Below are positions 1-12,392 of a stretch of DNA of 64,000 bases, one piece after another (positions within the stretch are counted from its first letter, which is position 1; each line of letters begins with the position of its first letter). A program made the translations under genes and the position numbers. The notes under the pieces were generated by a model. It searched no databases and was not told the DNA's origin. It saw nothing but the letters and a program-made list of their open reading frames with translations. This DNA is from Cryptomeria japonica (Eukaryota; Streptophyta; Pinopsida; Cupressales; Cupressaceae), in the NCBI RefSeq assembly GCF_030272615.1, contig NC_081413.1, positions 336,345,302 to 336,409,301 of the forward strand, given 5' to 3'.

Positions 1-241
1 CACAGATTGAATACATCTTTTATCAAGCAAATTTCACATAAGCAATTTCATCCCAATTCACATAAACTAAACATACATCATAGTTCTATATTCAGAGTAA
101 AGTCCTGCAAATTCAATAACGACATCTATCATTGCAATTATCATCCTATCTAATAATCATGTAGTGTTCTATCCCATAAAGCATGTAAGTAAATCATCAA
201 ATCATAGCAATGTTATCCAATATCCTAAAATCATATAAGTT
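1..241. other. Unassigned AT-rich sequence
   Basis: No coding signal or recognisable repeat. The same kind of sequence continues to about position 335, where homology to the neighbouring LINE stops. The junction reads like the end of another inserted repeat, but I cannot name it. Confidence 0.3.
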
Positions 242-1006
242 CTAAGTCTCAAAATGCATCAAAATAAAGTATCCATAATAGTCTAAAATATAAAATCCAC
301 TGAATGTCAAACTGAGTCGAGGTGAGGCCTCACACCCCAATTGACATCCCAAGATATTACTTATTTTAATATTTCTTCTCTCCGGAGTATTGATAAAGTA
401 AACAAAACTTTTAGTCCAATTAATAAGTTGCCCAGTAGCTGATCCATAACTATCCAAAGCTTTCTTTAAACTTCTAGAGTCCTGCACTATAGCCTTCCCC
501 ATAATTATAGAGTCATCTACAAACTGCTGGTGGGAACAGACTTGATCTGCTGAAGATGGTTTCAAACCACAAAACTCCCCCTTCTTGACCAACTTCCCTA
601 TACCTCTTCCCAGACATTCCGCCATGATAATAAAAATAACTGGAGAAAGGGGATCTCCCTTCCTGAGTCCCCTTGAGGACTTGAAGAAAGGGGAGGGAGA
701 TCCATTAATTAAAACAGAAAAAGAAGTCGAAGAAACTAATTGCCTTATAAGACTAATACTTCTAGAACAAAAAACAAAAGCTAAGAGAACTTCCATCATT
801 AAATCCCAATCCACTCTATCGTAGGCTTTAGATAAGTCTATCTTCAGAAGAAAGCCTTCCTTTTTAGAGTTAGACAAAGAATGAATGTTTTCATGGACTG
901 AGATAATTGAATCCAAGATTTGTCTACTGGAGACAAACCCACTTTGCTGAGGAGAAATGACACAAGGAAGCAACTTCAGGATTCGCAAGGTAAGGAAGTT
1001 TATCAT
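242..1006 (-). pseudogene. LINE (non-LTR retrotransposon) reverse transcriptase fragment
   Basis: The minus-strand frame of 254 codons covers the fingers and palm of a plant L1-type reverse transcriptase. Visible motifs are SPQQSGFV, LKIDLSKAYDRVDW (first catalytic Asp region), RGLRKGDPLSPVIF, and FVDD in place of the usual FADD catalytic pair. RT homology ends near position 335 (after GCQLG) and the last 30 or so codons are unrelated. The 5' side stops near 1000, where an LTR remnant begins, so endonuclease, the RT start, the thumb and the C-terminal RNase H are missing. In the family the protein is usually over 1000 residues. There is no poly(A) tail at either border. This is a dead fragment; the family assignment is firm, the reason for the truncation is not. 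Confidence 0.85.
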
Positions 1007-1245
1007 TGTTGTAAGTAGTGCAATTATGTATTGAATACTGATAGATGATTATTTAATTGTTAAGTTTCTAGTGTGAATTTATTATTGTCAAGATCTCGAT
1101 ATGAACTAGTTTTATTTCTGAAAGTTAAATATTAATCTCCTACATTTTCTGTCATTGCCACAAGTTCTTGTCACAAAGTGAATATGAAGTTTGAATTGAA
1201 ATCTTCAAGAAAATAATAAATGTGTGTTTAGTTGCATTCATTCCC
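1000..1245 (+). repeat. Truncated 5' LTR of element A
   Basis: This matches the last 240 bases or so of the 3' LTR at 4590-4836, with scattered substitutions. Homology begins around TTTATCATT at 999-1007 and ends near CATTCCC at 1242. The upstream part of the LTR is replaced by the LINE fragment. Confidence 0.6.
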
Positions 1246-1251
1246 TTGTCT

Positions 1252-3860
1252 ATGGATGAGCTCAGGGATCCAGAGTACAACAAGGCATATAAAGTCAATA
1301 AACAAGCTCAATGCGATGGCTATTTCAAGAGATTAAGGGAATATGAAGAGAAAGTAGCCCAAGAATTTTCATTGAGTCTCTCTTGGCATTAGGTAGTTGT
1401 TCAAGGTTCAACCATTTCTATTACAATAGAGTCCATTGTTGAAGTTTTTGGTTTTCCCATAACCGGGGATAATTATTTCCCTGATAGCTCAATGAAGGTG
1501 ATGGGCCTTAAGCCAATGCAAAAACTATTTTTAGATGGGGGAAAATCCATTCTGATGCTCTATGGGAAAGGTACAAAAATTATCTTCACTACCAGACCAC
1601 TAGAAGGATGTAGCAAAATTCATTATCTAGTATATAACATGGTAAGGCAGGTGCTATTATGTTTTTTCCCACCATTTTTGCTTAATTTTACATTTGTAGA
1701 GAGGTATCCTTGTCAACATTCCCTATTTTATGTATTCTTCCCTAGAATGTATGGGTATATCTATTCAAGATGGGCATAGTAATTTCATAGATCATCATGG
1801 GCTCCTTAGGTTGTTGTTCATTAGGGAATTAAAAAAACTATCTCCCTTGGGTGACTAGGATTCTTTTGTTAGTAATGATACCACTTCTAAGAATTCTAAA
1901 TAGGAGTCTTCTAATAAGGAAGAATCTTTTGAAGAAGAGGTATATGAATGGGAATATAGCCTTGTTAAGGAGCAAGAGAATTCTCCTGGTGAAGATGATG
2001 AAAGTTTGACATTCGCACAAAACCCTAGTACTTCTTCCAGTACTCCAAAAAGAAGGTTTTCTAAGAGGCAAATTAAGCAATGCCCAAATTCTAGTAGTAA
2101 ACAAGTAAAAATCCCATATCAAACCAGAAGCTCAAGTGCTAGGTCTAAAGGAACCAATAAGAAAACCCCAGACTCTAGGTGTAAAAGGAAGTTATCTTCA
2201 AGGTCACCAGGTGCAGTCATGGTGAGGAGGGACCTCAATGAGATCTATCTGGATTGTGCAGGAAGAGTAAAACACAATGAAAGCAAGACAAGATGATGGA
2301 GGCAATACAGTTTTGATTAATTATATCATAAAAATTGTTTACAATCTATTGACAAGATGTAGGCTACAAGACTCGGTTCACTGGCCTGCTACAAACATAC
2401 TCAATTACAGTCTTGGTCAACACCGAACCACTTATCCTAAAGATAGATCTTCTTGGTTCTAAAAAATGATTACTACAAGCTAAATTACATTGATTTATAT
2501 GGTCTAGAGGGATTTGGGTTGGCCCAAGAAGAATCAAACAATGATAAACATGAAGAAACATGTAAAACCACCAAGTCAGCCTCTGCCAATGAGAATGCTC
2601 TGAAAAATCCATAGGATGAAGTGTGGATCAAAAGGAAGATCAACCACACACCAAAGAACATTGGAACAACGCATTGAGGCTCTGCAAGGAACAAAATGAA
2701 TTCACAAGATTCGCCAATAGTAGGATAGGTTCAAGCGGTTATGGAGTTCTAAGCCAGAAAACTGTCTCAAAATCCAGAATCAATAACTTGTCATAATAAG
2801 ATCCAAACATTCTGTGGATCGGGAATAAGGTAGATGATCATGTCCACAAGAAAAATCCATCTCTGCAAGATCCGATGAGCAAATGCAAGAAAATGTAGAA
2901 ATAAATGTTGAAACTGCAAAACATAAAACAAACTAAAAATAAATATTTTTGGTTGACGCAAGATTGCCAAGAACCAAGGATGATCCTACATCATAACCTC
3001 TAACTGAGTCCCTTGTTACCCCCAATGATAAGAATGAAACACAACAAATTTCATATAAGGATCTGTTAAAGGATCTGACTAATATAGCTATTGAAATGGT
3101 GAGCCTTAGCAAATAATTAGATGAGGATTTGTCGATTTTAGCAGAAGTGACCAATAAATAGGGGTAAATGAGTTGAGAAATGAGACATACAAAATGGAGA
3201 AAATAAAGGAACAACAAATAAAACAACATGAGTCCCCTATCCTTGGTGTAGCACATATAGAAAATGTTGAGCTTGGTTGAGATGAAGCCCCTAACACTGA
3301 TAATGAAAATATAGTTGAACATCTTGATATGGGGGAAGAAATGTATGTAGAACAACTAGGGAATGTTAACCAACAGATTCAATATACACAAAATATGAAA
3401 AAATAGGTGGACAATGAAGACACTTTTGGTAGTAACATTGGTTAGGCTGATTTTCTGGAACAGGGGTTAAAGGACTCACTCAAAGCCCCTATCATTACCC
3501 ATACTAAGGAAAAGAAGTTGGATGAAATGGTGGAAAACATAAAGGAAAAACAAGAACTCTTGCTGAAAAAAAAAAGATGAAATTTGGGGTTTAAGGGATT
3601 CAATTTCCCAATTGAAAGAGGAAAATCGGCTGATTAAAGCTCAACTTTAGGAAGCACACATTACCAACTGTTGTCAGGTAGAAGAAATTAGCAAGCTTAA
3701 AGTTGAAATTGAAAAAGTGACTGCTGGTAAAGAGCCTTGCATGTCAGTCCGTGAACATGAATAGCTCATGAAGAAAATGAGACAACAATGGATTCATGTA
3801 ATCACCAGTAATCTATAGAAATTGGTTTCTCCACTGGGTCTATAACTATACTCTTTTTGC
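1252..3860 (+). pseudogene. Degenerate gag-like ORF of element A
   Basis: The frame starts at ATG 1252 (MDELRDPEYNKAYKVNKQAQ), just after the 5' LTR remnant. An in-frame TAG follows after about 46 codons and the frame then continues through 1492-1779. After a frameshift it runs on as an acidic stretch (EESFEEEVYEWEYSLVKEQE), then a Ser/Lys/Arg-rich tail (about 2006-2294). From about 3500 to 3830, broken frames still read as Glu/Lys-rich coiled coil (DSISQLKEENRLIKAQL). There are many stops and shifts. The layout, an N-terminal globular part, an acidic linker, a basic tail and a coiled coil, resembles gag-like proteins of non-autonomous plant LTR elements. I do not recognise the family. Confidence 0.45.
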
Positions 3861-3882
3861 ATGGGGACATGTAAAACCCTCA

Positions 3883-3894
3883 GCTGGGGGGAAA
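3883..3894 (+). other. Polypurine tract of element A
   Basis: The G-run CTGGGGGGAAA lies directly upstream of the TGATAAAACC start of the 3' LTR. This is the expected place for the plus-strand primer site. Confidence 0.5.
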
Positions 3895-4836
3895 TGATAA
3901 AACCAGAATGTGTTACTTGTTTGGCCCATTTATTGTCCTTTTTTGTTTTCCATTCCTATACTTCTTGTCATTCTTGTCGCTAATTGGTAATGAAATAGGA
4001 GAAATTTTATAAATGTAGAAGAAAAGTAATTAACTGAAACTATATAAAAAAATTGGTTATTTACTGATTAAATTGCATGATTGTCATAATAGGAGATCAG
4101 GAGGTGGTCGTGCGCATATGGACAAAATTTGTTTGATGGGATGTTAGAGTGGTTGAGTATGCGGATTAAATCTGAATAGTTTTATCTATTTTGAGTAAGA
4201 AGACAATGTATTGAATAGGTTATGACCAACTACCATTATTTGTCTTTTATCGATATATATTTGGTTTGTTGGCCATAGGCCATAACAAACCATCAAAATA
4301 CTACTACCTTTTTTTTAATATAAATATGTATGCTTTCAAGATTGATATATAGTTTTTTTAATACATAAGAAGATACTACTATTCTTATTTTTAAAAATGT
4401 GGAATTTAAATTGTGCATATGAATGTTCAATTGAGCTAGTGTAAGATCAAAGACATTGAATTACCTAGTGACCGAGGAGGGGGGCCACTACTTGGGTTAT
4501 TGGGTGATCACTCTTTTAAGTTTGCTTGTTTAATTTATTTTTTATGTTTTGTTATCCATGTAGAGTAATTGCAATATGATGCTTTATATTTTATCATTTA
4601 TGTAAGCAGTGCAATTATGTATTGAATACTGATAGATGATTATTTAATTGTTAAGTTTCTAGTGTGAATTTACCATTGCCAAGATCCCAATCTGATTTAG
4701 TTCTATTTCTGAAAGTTAAATATTAATCTCTTGCATTATCGACCATTGCCACAAGTTCCTATCAAAGAGTGACCAAGAAGTTTGAATTGAGATCCTGAAG
4801 CAAACAATATTTGTGTGTTTAGTTGTATTCATTCCC
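3895..4836 (+). repeat. 3' LTR of element A
   Basis: The repeat starts with TG after a polypurine tract and ends where homology to the 5' remnant ends (about 4831-4836). It is about 940 bp. Only the last 240 bp have a partner in the window, so the left border is set by the polypurine tract and not by alignment. Confidence 0.5.
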
Positions 4837-5939
4837 ACTAATTCACTATCTTCATCCCTTAGGAAGATAGGCCCAATACCTTTCACAAGATTACGACCCT
4901 GGATTGACATTTAAATAGTAAAATAAGGAAGTCATTCAAGGATTTATTTGAGTTTATTTTAAGACAATTCTGCCCCATTTTTCATCCATAGTTTCACTAT
5001 ACACCTACATTAAGTTAATAACACACCTTTCATTGAATAATTCTAAGCTTGTCATTATGCATTTTGTTTGTTTGTTGTTACACTAAGTGTTTGTTTGTGA
5101 TCCCTTTAAATCAATTTTGAGTCAAGTCAAGCTTGAAGTCCTTATATTTGTTTGAAAATACATAGTCCATTGGTATCCTTGAAACACAAAAGTTGAAGAC
5201 AAACATAGGATAACCATCACTTTGTGGTAAACCCAATTTGTTTTGGTCCCAACTTAATCATCCAAAACCATATCCAAAAATCTCCATATCAACCAAATAC
5301 CTAGTCCAAAAATAACCACATCCTTTGGCCTTAATCCAATTTTCACATCTTCAGTCATCATCACCTTGGTTATAACTCTAGTCACCTTTGATTCATGTCC
5401 AAGAAAATGTTAGGATAACTTTATCATTATATCATCACCATCTTTTGATCACATCATCCTTATATTCCACACCCATCATAATCCAAATTAATCATTTGTC
5501 GTAGTTGAAAGTTTCACTTTTGGATCTATTAATCAAAATTATTAGCATAGTCCAACCTTTGGGACCTTTAATAATCATAAATCTCATTTTTTAATCTTTA
5601 GAAACTCTACATTAATCCATAGATTCCAAAATCAAGTCATCCAAAGATCCAAGTTTAGAAAATATAATCCATATATCTATCTATTTAACTATTACCATCT
5701 TTGTGTCATCATAATCATCCAAGTCATCTATCATTTCCACCCAGGGCTATCCTTTTCATATATTCATCATAAGCTAAAATAAACCAACATCCAAATCATT
5801 CAAAAGTTAATAATCTAAGGGCCTAATCAAAATACTATATACTCATAGCCCACACAAGTAAAGCCCAAAGATCATCATCAAGGAAAAAACAAACACCATA
5901 TGTCTTCTAGATGAAATCTTTGTTTCCAATTCAATCCAA
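4837..5939. other. Unassigned AT-rich spacer
   Basis: No gene, no clear repeat partner in the window and no start or stop structure I can defend. It is rich in CCATC, CATCAT and similar pyrimidine-rich words, and may be the decayed upstream part of the reading frame that becomes visible after 5940. Confidence 0.3.
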
Positions 5940-7680
5940 GTGTAGACTATAGTGCCATTTCCCACCAACCAAGATGTCATCTATGTGATGATCATGACGA
6001 TGACAATGATGATGATGATAGTATTGTTATTCAAACATAATATGCTTATTTTGATGATGAGGATGTTTATATTCACCAATCAGAGTATGATCCTCATGAT
6101 GATAATTAGTCTTATGGACCTTGATGCCATCATTGCTAGCAAACTTGCTCCAAGATTCTACCAATCACCATCCCCAATCAAATACCTTTTAGCCAAGTAA
6201 TGATTATGACAAACTATCCTAACATACCTCCTCACATATCCATTGGTTCTCATTCTCCTACATTTAACAAGATAAACTCATCCCACTCCCCATTCACCAC
6301 CTCTCACATTCAAGACTTTATCAATATTGATCACTAAGCCCTTATATATTTTTCCTCACCTACTACTTTAATAATGAAAAGAAGCCATGGTTAGGTATTA
6401 ATAAATAATGGTGTCAAAATTCCATCAACCCCACCTACATCAAATTCCATTTAAAATACTATTTCTTGTCCTTACTCTTACTTTGGAAATGGTAATATCA
6501 TCCTAGAAAAATATCCCACATCTTCTCAATCCATATCATTTGAATCATCATCACCCAAACCTTTTAAATCTACATAAAAATCTTCTAGATCATTTGCATC
6601 TACCTTCTCCAAATCATTATCACCCAATTCATTTAATTCCTTCCACTCATTTATAGATTTTGCATCTCTTACCCAAGTCCTCCAACAAACCAAATATAAA
6701 GTCCACTCTTTCATGAAATATTGATTTGTAACAACCATCAACTAAAGATTTTGTCCAAGTACTCCCATGTTGGAATTTCAAAATAAACATTTCATGAGGT
6801 TCATAAAAACATAAGAGGTCCAAAATCTATAAGCCTCATAAGGTCCAAAAACATCCCACAAGTAAAAGGAAAAGGTTACATGCAACAATAGGAACATATA
6901 TAAAAAACCTAATCGATTTAGGAAATATCCAAGCAAAGAAAAGTGTATCCATCTTTTCTTAGAAGAAATTGAGGCTATGCCAAGAACTTGTCCTAAAGTA
7001 TGACTTAATACTTGATAAAAATAAATAAAGATCAAGTTACTAAGAAAACCCCATAGATGATACAAATATTCATTTTAATTCAAATTTTGACCAAAATTCA
7101 ATAGATGATTATGAAACCTATTACAATATAATCTTTGATAAAAATCCTCTCATTGATAGATAAATTCAAGATTATCCTTTCCTCCACTTTTATCCCATCT
7201 TTTATCGTGAAATCAAAGATGATCCAATCCATATTCTTACAACTTCCATACCAAAGATGAGAAACTTGCCTCCCTGGGATACATAGATAGTAAAAAAACA
7301 TTATATGGATCCCACCAAACATGGGGATTCTCATGACAGTATTGATCACATTGAGCATATCATTGATCAAGATAAAAACTTTTTGCAAAAAATGAGAAAA
7401 AATGTAATAATCGTATAGGTAGGGTTCAACCACCTTCTTGTATAAGAAAAAAATAGACCCATTACTAAGTTATTTTTCCTAATGAATGATTTGCATCTTG
7501 TTTCAATAATAGAAAATAAAAGAATTTAAAGTGTAGGCTATAATGGTAAAGAGTTAGGTCTTCATGAACAGGGAATTCTAAAATCAGTATCAATATATAA
7601 AATTGATGAATATCAAGGTCTTGGTAACACATCTCTAGATAAGAAGTCCAATGGTGATTGTTTATGTCAAATTTTGATGC
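5940..7680 (+). pseudogene. Degenerate unrecognised reading frame, probably a transposon internal region
   Basis: Several plus-strand segments read as protein with few stops. An Asp-rich part near 5980-6100 (CDDHDDDNDDDD) and a Ser/Pro-rich part near 6490-6720 (SISFESSSPKPF) precede a stretch near 7100-7430 with DYETYYNIIFDKNPLI and PIFYREIKDDPIHIL. The segments are interrupted by TAA and TAG codons and frame changes. The composition suggests a low-complexity, gag-like transposon protein such as the one in element Y, but I find no shared motif. Minus-strand frames over the same bases look like shadows. No function is assigned. Confidence 0.3.
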
Positions 7681-8220
7681 TCTAATATTGTAAATCTAAA
7701 TAATATTTAACCACAAACCCTAGAATTACAAATAAATCAAACAGAATATCAATAGAGAACCATAAATAATCAAAATCATGAACTAAATCACATTATACCA
7801 TTCACATGTTGGATGTGTTTGATCTCCATTGTCCTCCTATCTCCGATGATCTTGCTTAGTATGGTTTCTCTTAGATTTTTTGTTTGCATAAGAGTTCAAC
7901 AGATAATGGATAGCAGTTGTAGTAAACAACTTGACAGAGTTTAGGTATATTTTCACTTCATTCATTGAAAAGAGAGAGGAAAGAACTTCCTTTATAAAAA
8001 GTACCCTAAAAATGGACTACTAAGATTAAGAGGTGGAGGAATGAATGGTCAGCTAAGATTGGAGGGTAGGTATAGGAAATAATAAAATATTGGAGTGGTG
8101 GTAAGAGGTAAATTAAGAGATGAATGACACTTTTCATGAAAATAAAAGGCTAATGAATTAATTAAATAAAGAAAGATTTATTTTATTGATAGAAGGGAGG
8201 ATCCATAGGAAATATATAAA
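7681..8220. other. Unassigned spacer before LTR C
   Basis: AT-rich, with no coding frame and no repeat partner found in the window. Confidence 0.3.
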
Positions 8221-9164
8221 TGTTAGATATTGAGACTCATCTAGTGATTTCTGATGCTTGATTTATAGTTTAGGGTTGTCATTGATGGAAACTCTTCTTG
8301 GTGATTCGTTCTGGCAATCGTGATTCATCTTATCCAGAAGCAGGAGTTAACCGGTAATTGAAGGCTATCTCAGTGATGTTTTGGTCCGGAAATATTTTTG
8401 ATGATTGCGGTGATTTTGGTGATTTATTTTGTGATCTTGGTGAATGGAAATATTCTTAGGAAGCATGTGATTACACTCTTTTTGTTTGGTGCTATGTTTT
8501 GTTTGCGATTGAAGCTGACTTGAAGCTACACGTTACACTTCTTGAAGTGGACTTGAAGGAGATTATTTTCGAATATGACTAGATATATATGATTGAATTG
8601 ACGATTGGTTTTTGTGGTAATACTATTGTGGTGATACGTTTTGGTGCGATTGAGTGTAGTTTCACATGCACATTTGGTTTACAGATAATCTGGTAGCTGA
8701 CTGAGACAGAAACATAGTATTTGTAGAGTGAGGATAGTCAGAGATCTTATGCTTAACTAGAACTCATTCATGGATTATCAGATGCTATTTTAGAGTTTAT
8801 TTTATTGTATTTTCTCATTGTAATCAAATTATAAGTCGGTGAGACTTTCTTGAAGGTTGTAGCCTTCTGGGTCATTGTAATTCAGCAGTGAGCCTAAATG
8901 CAAGTGCATTCCCCATCTATGTAATGTTTATGTACTCCTAGCCATAGTATATGAATATTGTGGGTCCCAACCCCACCGTGGTTTTTCCCTTTCTAGGTTT
9001 CCACGTAAAAATTCTAGTGTTGTGGATTCGTGGTTTATTTGTTGCTTGTTTATGTTCTTTTATGTTAAGCATTGCTAACTGGTGGATAAAGAATAAGTTT
9101 GTGGATTTGATTTCTGGTAGATAATTGATTAACCCCCCACCCTCAGTGATCTTTGATTATAACA
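8221..9164 (+). repeat. 5' LTR of element C
   Basis: The 944-bp segment begins TGTTAGATAT and ends TTATAACA, giving TGTTA/TAACA inverted termini. It is followed after two bases by a primer-binding site. The partner LTR is not in the window, because the element is cut at 9640. The size would suit a Ty1/copia element, but no pol domain is present to decide the superfamily. Confidence 0.75.
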
Positions 9165-9166
9165 AT

Positions 9167-9178
9167 TGGTATCAGAGC
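9167..9178 (+). other. Primer-binding site of element C (initiator-Met tRNA type)
   Basis: TGGTATCAGAGC, complementary to the 3' end of plant initiator-Met tRNA, lies two bases after the LTR end. This is the standard minus-strand primer site of many plant LTR elements. Confidence 0.85.
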
Positions 9179-9214
9179 CTAGTTCCTCTTAGGAAGACTT
9201 GGGAGATTGATCCA

Positions 9215-9639
9215 ATGGATTTTGGTTTTCAAAGATAGCTCAATGTGGCACTTGAGGATCATGATGCAACTAGAAATGAGATATGTACCCTGAAGAAGAA
9301 CCTGAATGTTGTTGATGAATTCATTCATAAGTTGAAGGATCAAGAAAGTGTTTGTAGAGAGAAAAGGAAGGAATTGATGGACAAGTTGAAGGAGAAAGAA
9401 GATCAGATCATGGAATATGAGAACAAAGATGATGAAGTTGACAAGCTTGAGAGATGAAATGTTGCTTTGAAGAATGAGATGCAATCCATTGTGATGAGGT
9501 TGACCAAGGAAATTGAGGACCGAAAGAAGAATGAAGAGAAATTGGCACAATCATTGAAGGAAAGATTTGATGAATGATTCAGGATTACCTATGAGAATGA
9601 TCAGTTGAAGCTTGAGTTGACATAATCAAGGAATAATGT
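9215..9639 (+). pseudogene. Gag-like coiled-coil start of element C, truncated
   Basis: From ATG 9215 (MDFGFQR) a single frame runs on through stops at codon 8 (TAG), 9455 (TGA) and two later sites. It is Lys/Glu-rich with a clear heptad pattern (KLKDQESVCREKRKELMDKL) typical of coiled coils. It sits where gag starts in an LTR element. The frame is cut at 9640 by the terminus of family X. I see no capsid or zinc-knuckle motif in what remains, so gag-like is inferred from position and composition. Confidence 0.5.
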
Positions 9640-11306
9640 TGTAATGCCCCACCAGACAACCTCGAAGGGATAAAGCTAAAACACACGAATGGAGTGCAAA
9701 TAATTTTTTTTTAACTAAGACACAACATAATGATACAATGAGTTATCAAAAGCTCAAATAACATAGTGGAAGACCAAACAATACCTAAGGAGTTTCCCAA
9801 TGTGATTACTCAATTTAACATCTAACTCAACTCACGACATTTAATCCAATTAAGCAGGTTAACCTAATTTCATGTTATTACTTTAAACAAGGATATAATT
9901 TGTTCAGTAAATTAAAATTATAGATAATAGGACGTGTTCATCCATTATGGTTGAAGATGTAGCTAACATGAGGAAATTCACCCATTAAAGTTAAAATTAA
10001 ATAACATGATGAGTTTATCCATTAAGGTTAAAATATAGATGGCACAATGAGGTTCATCCATTAGAGTTAAAGCTATGGATAACATGACTAAGTTCATCCA
10101 ATAAATTTTAACCATTCATTACGTTCAATCTTACATTAAACACATGCCAGGCATCTAGTTCCATAACATACTTTAACTTCATCATAAACTAATGAATACT
10201 TTCCATGCATACTTAATTGCGCTATCGATAACTGAATATATTCCCATTATATATTTTAACATAAAGCATCTATACATGACAAATTAAAAGGTAACATAAG
10301 AATGGGAAAACACCACATAACACCGAAATGATCTCAGAGTTAACCCCTAGTGGGCTACATCTCCGGGTCTGCTCAACTACAAGACCCCTCTGATACTTAA
10401 TCAATAGTGAAGAATACATTAGGTTCACATCATTTACAATCTTGCCATCAAGGAGAACATAACCAATAATACATACAACCACATTGGTCAAATAAATGCA
10501 TGAATGATCCCTAAATAGGAAAGGATCCAACTAAACATAATAAGAAGCAATATAAAAGATCAACTGGAGCATCCACAAAACTAAATCTTCACAACCCATC
10601 ATAAAAATTTCATGGTCTCACATGACTATCAGGTTCTCATGAAGGCAATAAACATCAGGATGACTCCACAACCGTGCTCCTATCAAAGGCAACACAACAA
10701 CACACTAGCAAACATATTCAAGCGAACTCCTAAAACCCAGGAATACACAAGGTCAAGCAAACGGAGTTCGATATGGTAGGATTACCCACTTGGTCAAACT
10801 GAACTTCATATGGGGTACACTGATTGACGGTACTCTAACTAGAGACCTAACCAGCTCTGGTCTATCACAAACCAATATTAAACACTCACACAAAGGACAT
10901 GATCGAATACAAACCATCACATGAAAATAGTCAAGAATCGGGATCAAGGACATAAATCGATACCCAAATCGACAAACGACAATAACCAACAATTACAAAC
11001 AAGGACTTTCCATTCCCTAAGAAAATGCGAATACATAAATTTAAACATGCATAGGCAATAAACCAGAAAAGACAATCTTTTTCCATATTGAATAAACCTT
11101 AAAAATCGATCTGGTTTTCTAAAGGATCTAAGTTTGATTACAGTTTGTCTACCTTATCTAGGTACAAGTTGTTCATGGTTTACTAACTCACTAAAGTTTG
11201 ATTGCATCATATAATAATTCAAATATTTCATTGCGAGTTTTCAAACCAAAATGACATTAATATAATTATAATTATATTCAAAACATACAAAGATATAATT
11301 AAATAT
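9640..11306 (+). mobile_element. Family X LTR-type element, left part (copy 1)
   Basis: It begins TGTAATGCCCCACCAG inside the gag-like frame of element C. It matches the start of the sequence at 62035 (TGTAATGCCCCGCCAG), and again around GGGCTACATC and GGGTCTGCTCAACT (10353-10376 here, 63698-63718 in copy 2). No ORF is convincing. The TG start and abrupt junctions support an LTR. Its right part is replaced at 11307 by the start of element Y. Confidence 0.6.
9925..10115 (+). repeat. Degenerate tandem array in family X, copy 1
   Basis: Four or five imperfect units of about 45-50 bp carry the theme (A/G)TTCATCCATTA(A/G)(A/G)GTTAAA followed by a short AT-rich spacer. The same theme recurs in a much longer block in copy 2 (about 62440-63280). 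Confidence 0.6.
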
Positions 11307-11512
11307 TGTAGACGTCTAAAAATGGTCAACGCTTGCGGAGTCATACTTTAGCATTTGCGCATTGCCTTATTTTAGGGTTCTTGCGTCACATTAACATTTC
11401 TTCTATGTTGTGCACTTGGTCTTTATCATTTGCGAGCATCAATTCCTTCTTCTGCATTCCTCATTTTTATCGCTTTCAAATTACGTCTTGTCGATAACAA
11501 TCTTCAGTCATG

Positions 11513-11725
11513 ATTTTGGTCGATCCTTGTCCTCTTGTCAATTTTGTCATTTTGCGATCGATTTGTCATCGATCCTCGTCCTTGTCAATCTTGTCATTTT
11601 GTGATCGATTCATCATCGATCCTTGTCCTTGTCAATCTTGTCATTTTGCGATCTATTTGTCATCAATCCTTGTCCTCGTCAATCTCATCATTTTGCGATC
11701 AATTTGTCATCGATTCGTCATCGAT
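11513..11725 (+). repeat. 47-bp tandem array in 5' LTR of Y (about 4 units)
   Basis: The unit begins TTGTCATTTTGCGATCGATT and ends near CCTTGTCCTTGTCAATC. Four units lie here and two in the 3' LTR (22327-22445), so copy number changed in one of them. Confidence 0.75.
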
Positions 11726-12392
11726 CTTTGTCCTTTTCAATCATGTCAATTTGGATCAATTAGTCATTGTTCCTCATCAATTGGCGCTTATCAATTGGTC
11801 TCCTTGTCAATCTTGGTCAATTTGTCATTAATTTTTGTCAAACCAATCTCAATCATTTATCAACATTGGTTCTTTGTCAATCAGAATCATGATCAAATCG
11901 ACCCTACATCAAATATCTTTTGTCAAGACCTAATTGTCGTCCTTGCATTTCTAATTCATCTTCTAGGGTTTTATGATTTATTCATTTAATCTTGTTTGTC
12001 ATTTTCCCTCTAGGTTAAATAATTTATTTATTTATCCTAAGTCTTCTTGTCACAATTAAATATTTATTTAATTGGCTAACTAATTCCCCCTATTTTTGTG
12101 AATTAATTAATGAATGAAAAATTATTAATTAGTTCACCTAATTTTCTAATTTCCTAATTTCCAAATCATCATTTCTAACCTAATTTTCTAATTTCTCTTA
12201 ATTTCTATTTCTATTTCAAATTTTTGTCATAACATCTTGCATAGCAATTTGTCATAATTTGTCATAAATTGTCATAATTTGTCATAACACCTTGCATAGC
12301 AATTTGTCATACACTTGTCATAATTTTGCCATTCTTGATTTGAATTTCCTTTCAAATATTTTCATGCTAATCTTGTCCTCTCTCCAATTTGT

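Larger units (their letters stand above)
1000..4836 (+). mobile_element. Decayed non-autonomous LTR retroelement A
   Basis: Two direct repeats (about 1000-1245 and 4590-4836) flank a gag-like degenerate coding region. The repeats share long runs such as GCAATTATGTATTGAATACT and GAAAGTTAAATATTAATCTC and both end near GTTTAGTTG(C/T)ATTCATTCCC. A G-rich polypurine tract precedes the 3' LTR. No protease, RT or integrase is visible, so the element depended on enzymes in trans. The 5' LTR is cut, leaving only its last quarter next to the LINE fragment. Confidence 0.6.

Noticed and set aside
7098..7433. 111-codon minus-strand frame
   Set aside because: The plus strand reads as more protein-like over the same bases (DYETYYNIIFDKNPLI); the minus frame is hydrophobic shadow.
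11510..11989. 159-codon frame in the 5' LTR of Y
   Set aside because: It is made of the 47-bp repeat read through (SCHFAIDLSS-type repeats) and its partner in the 3' LTR differs in length.
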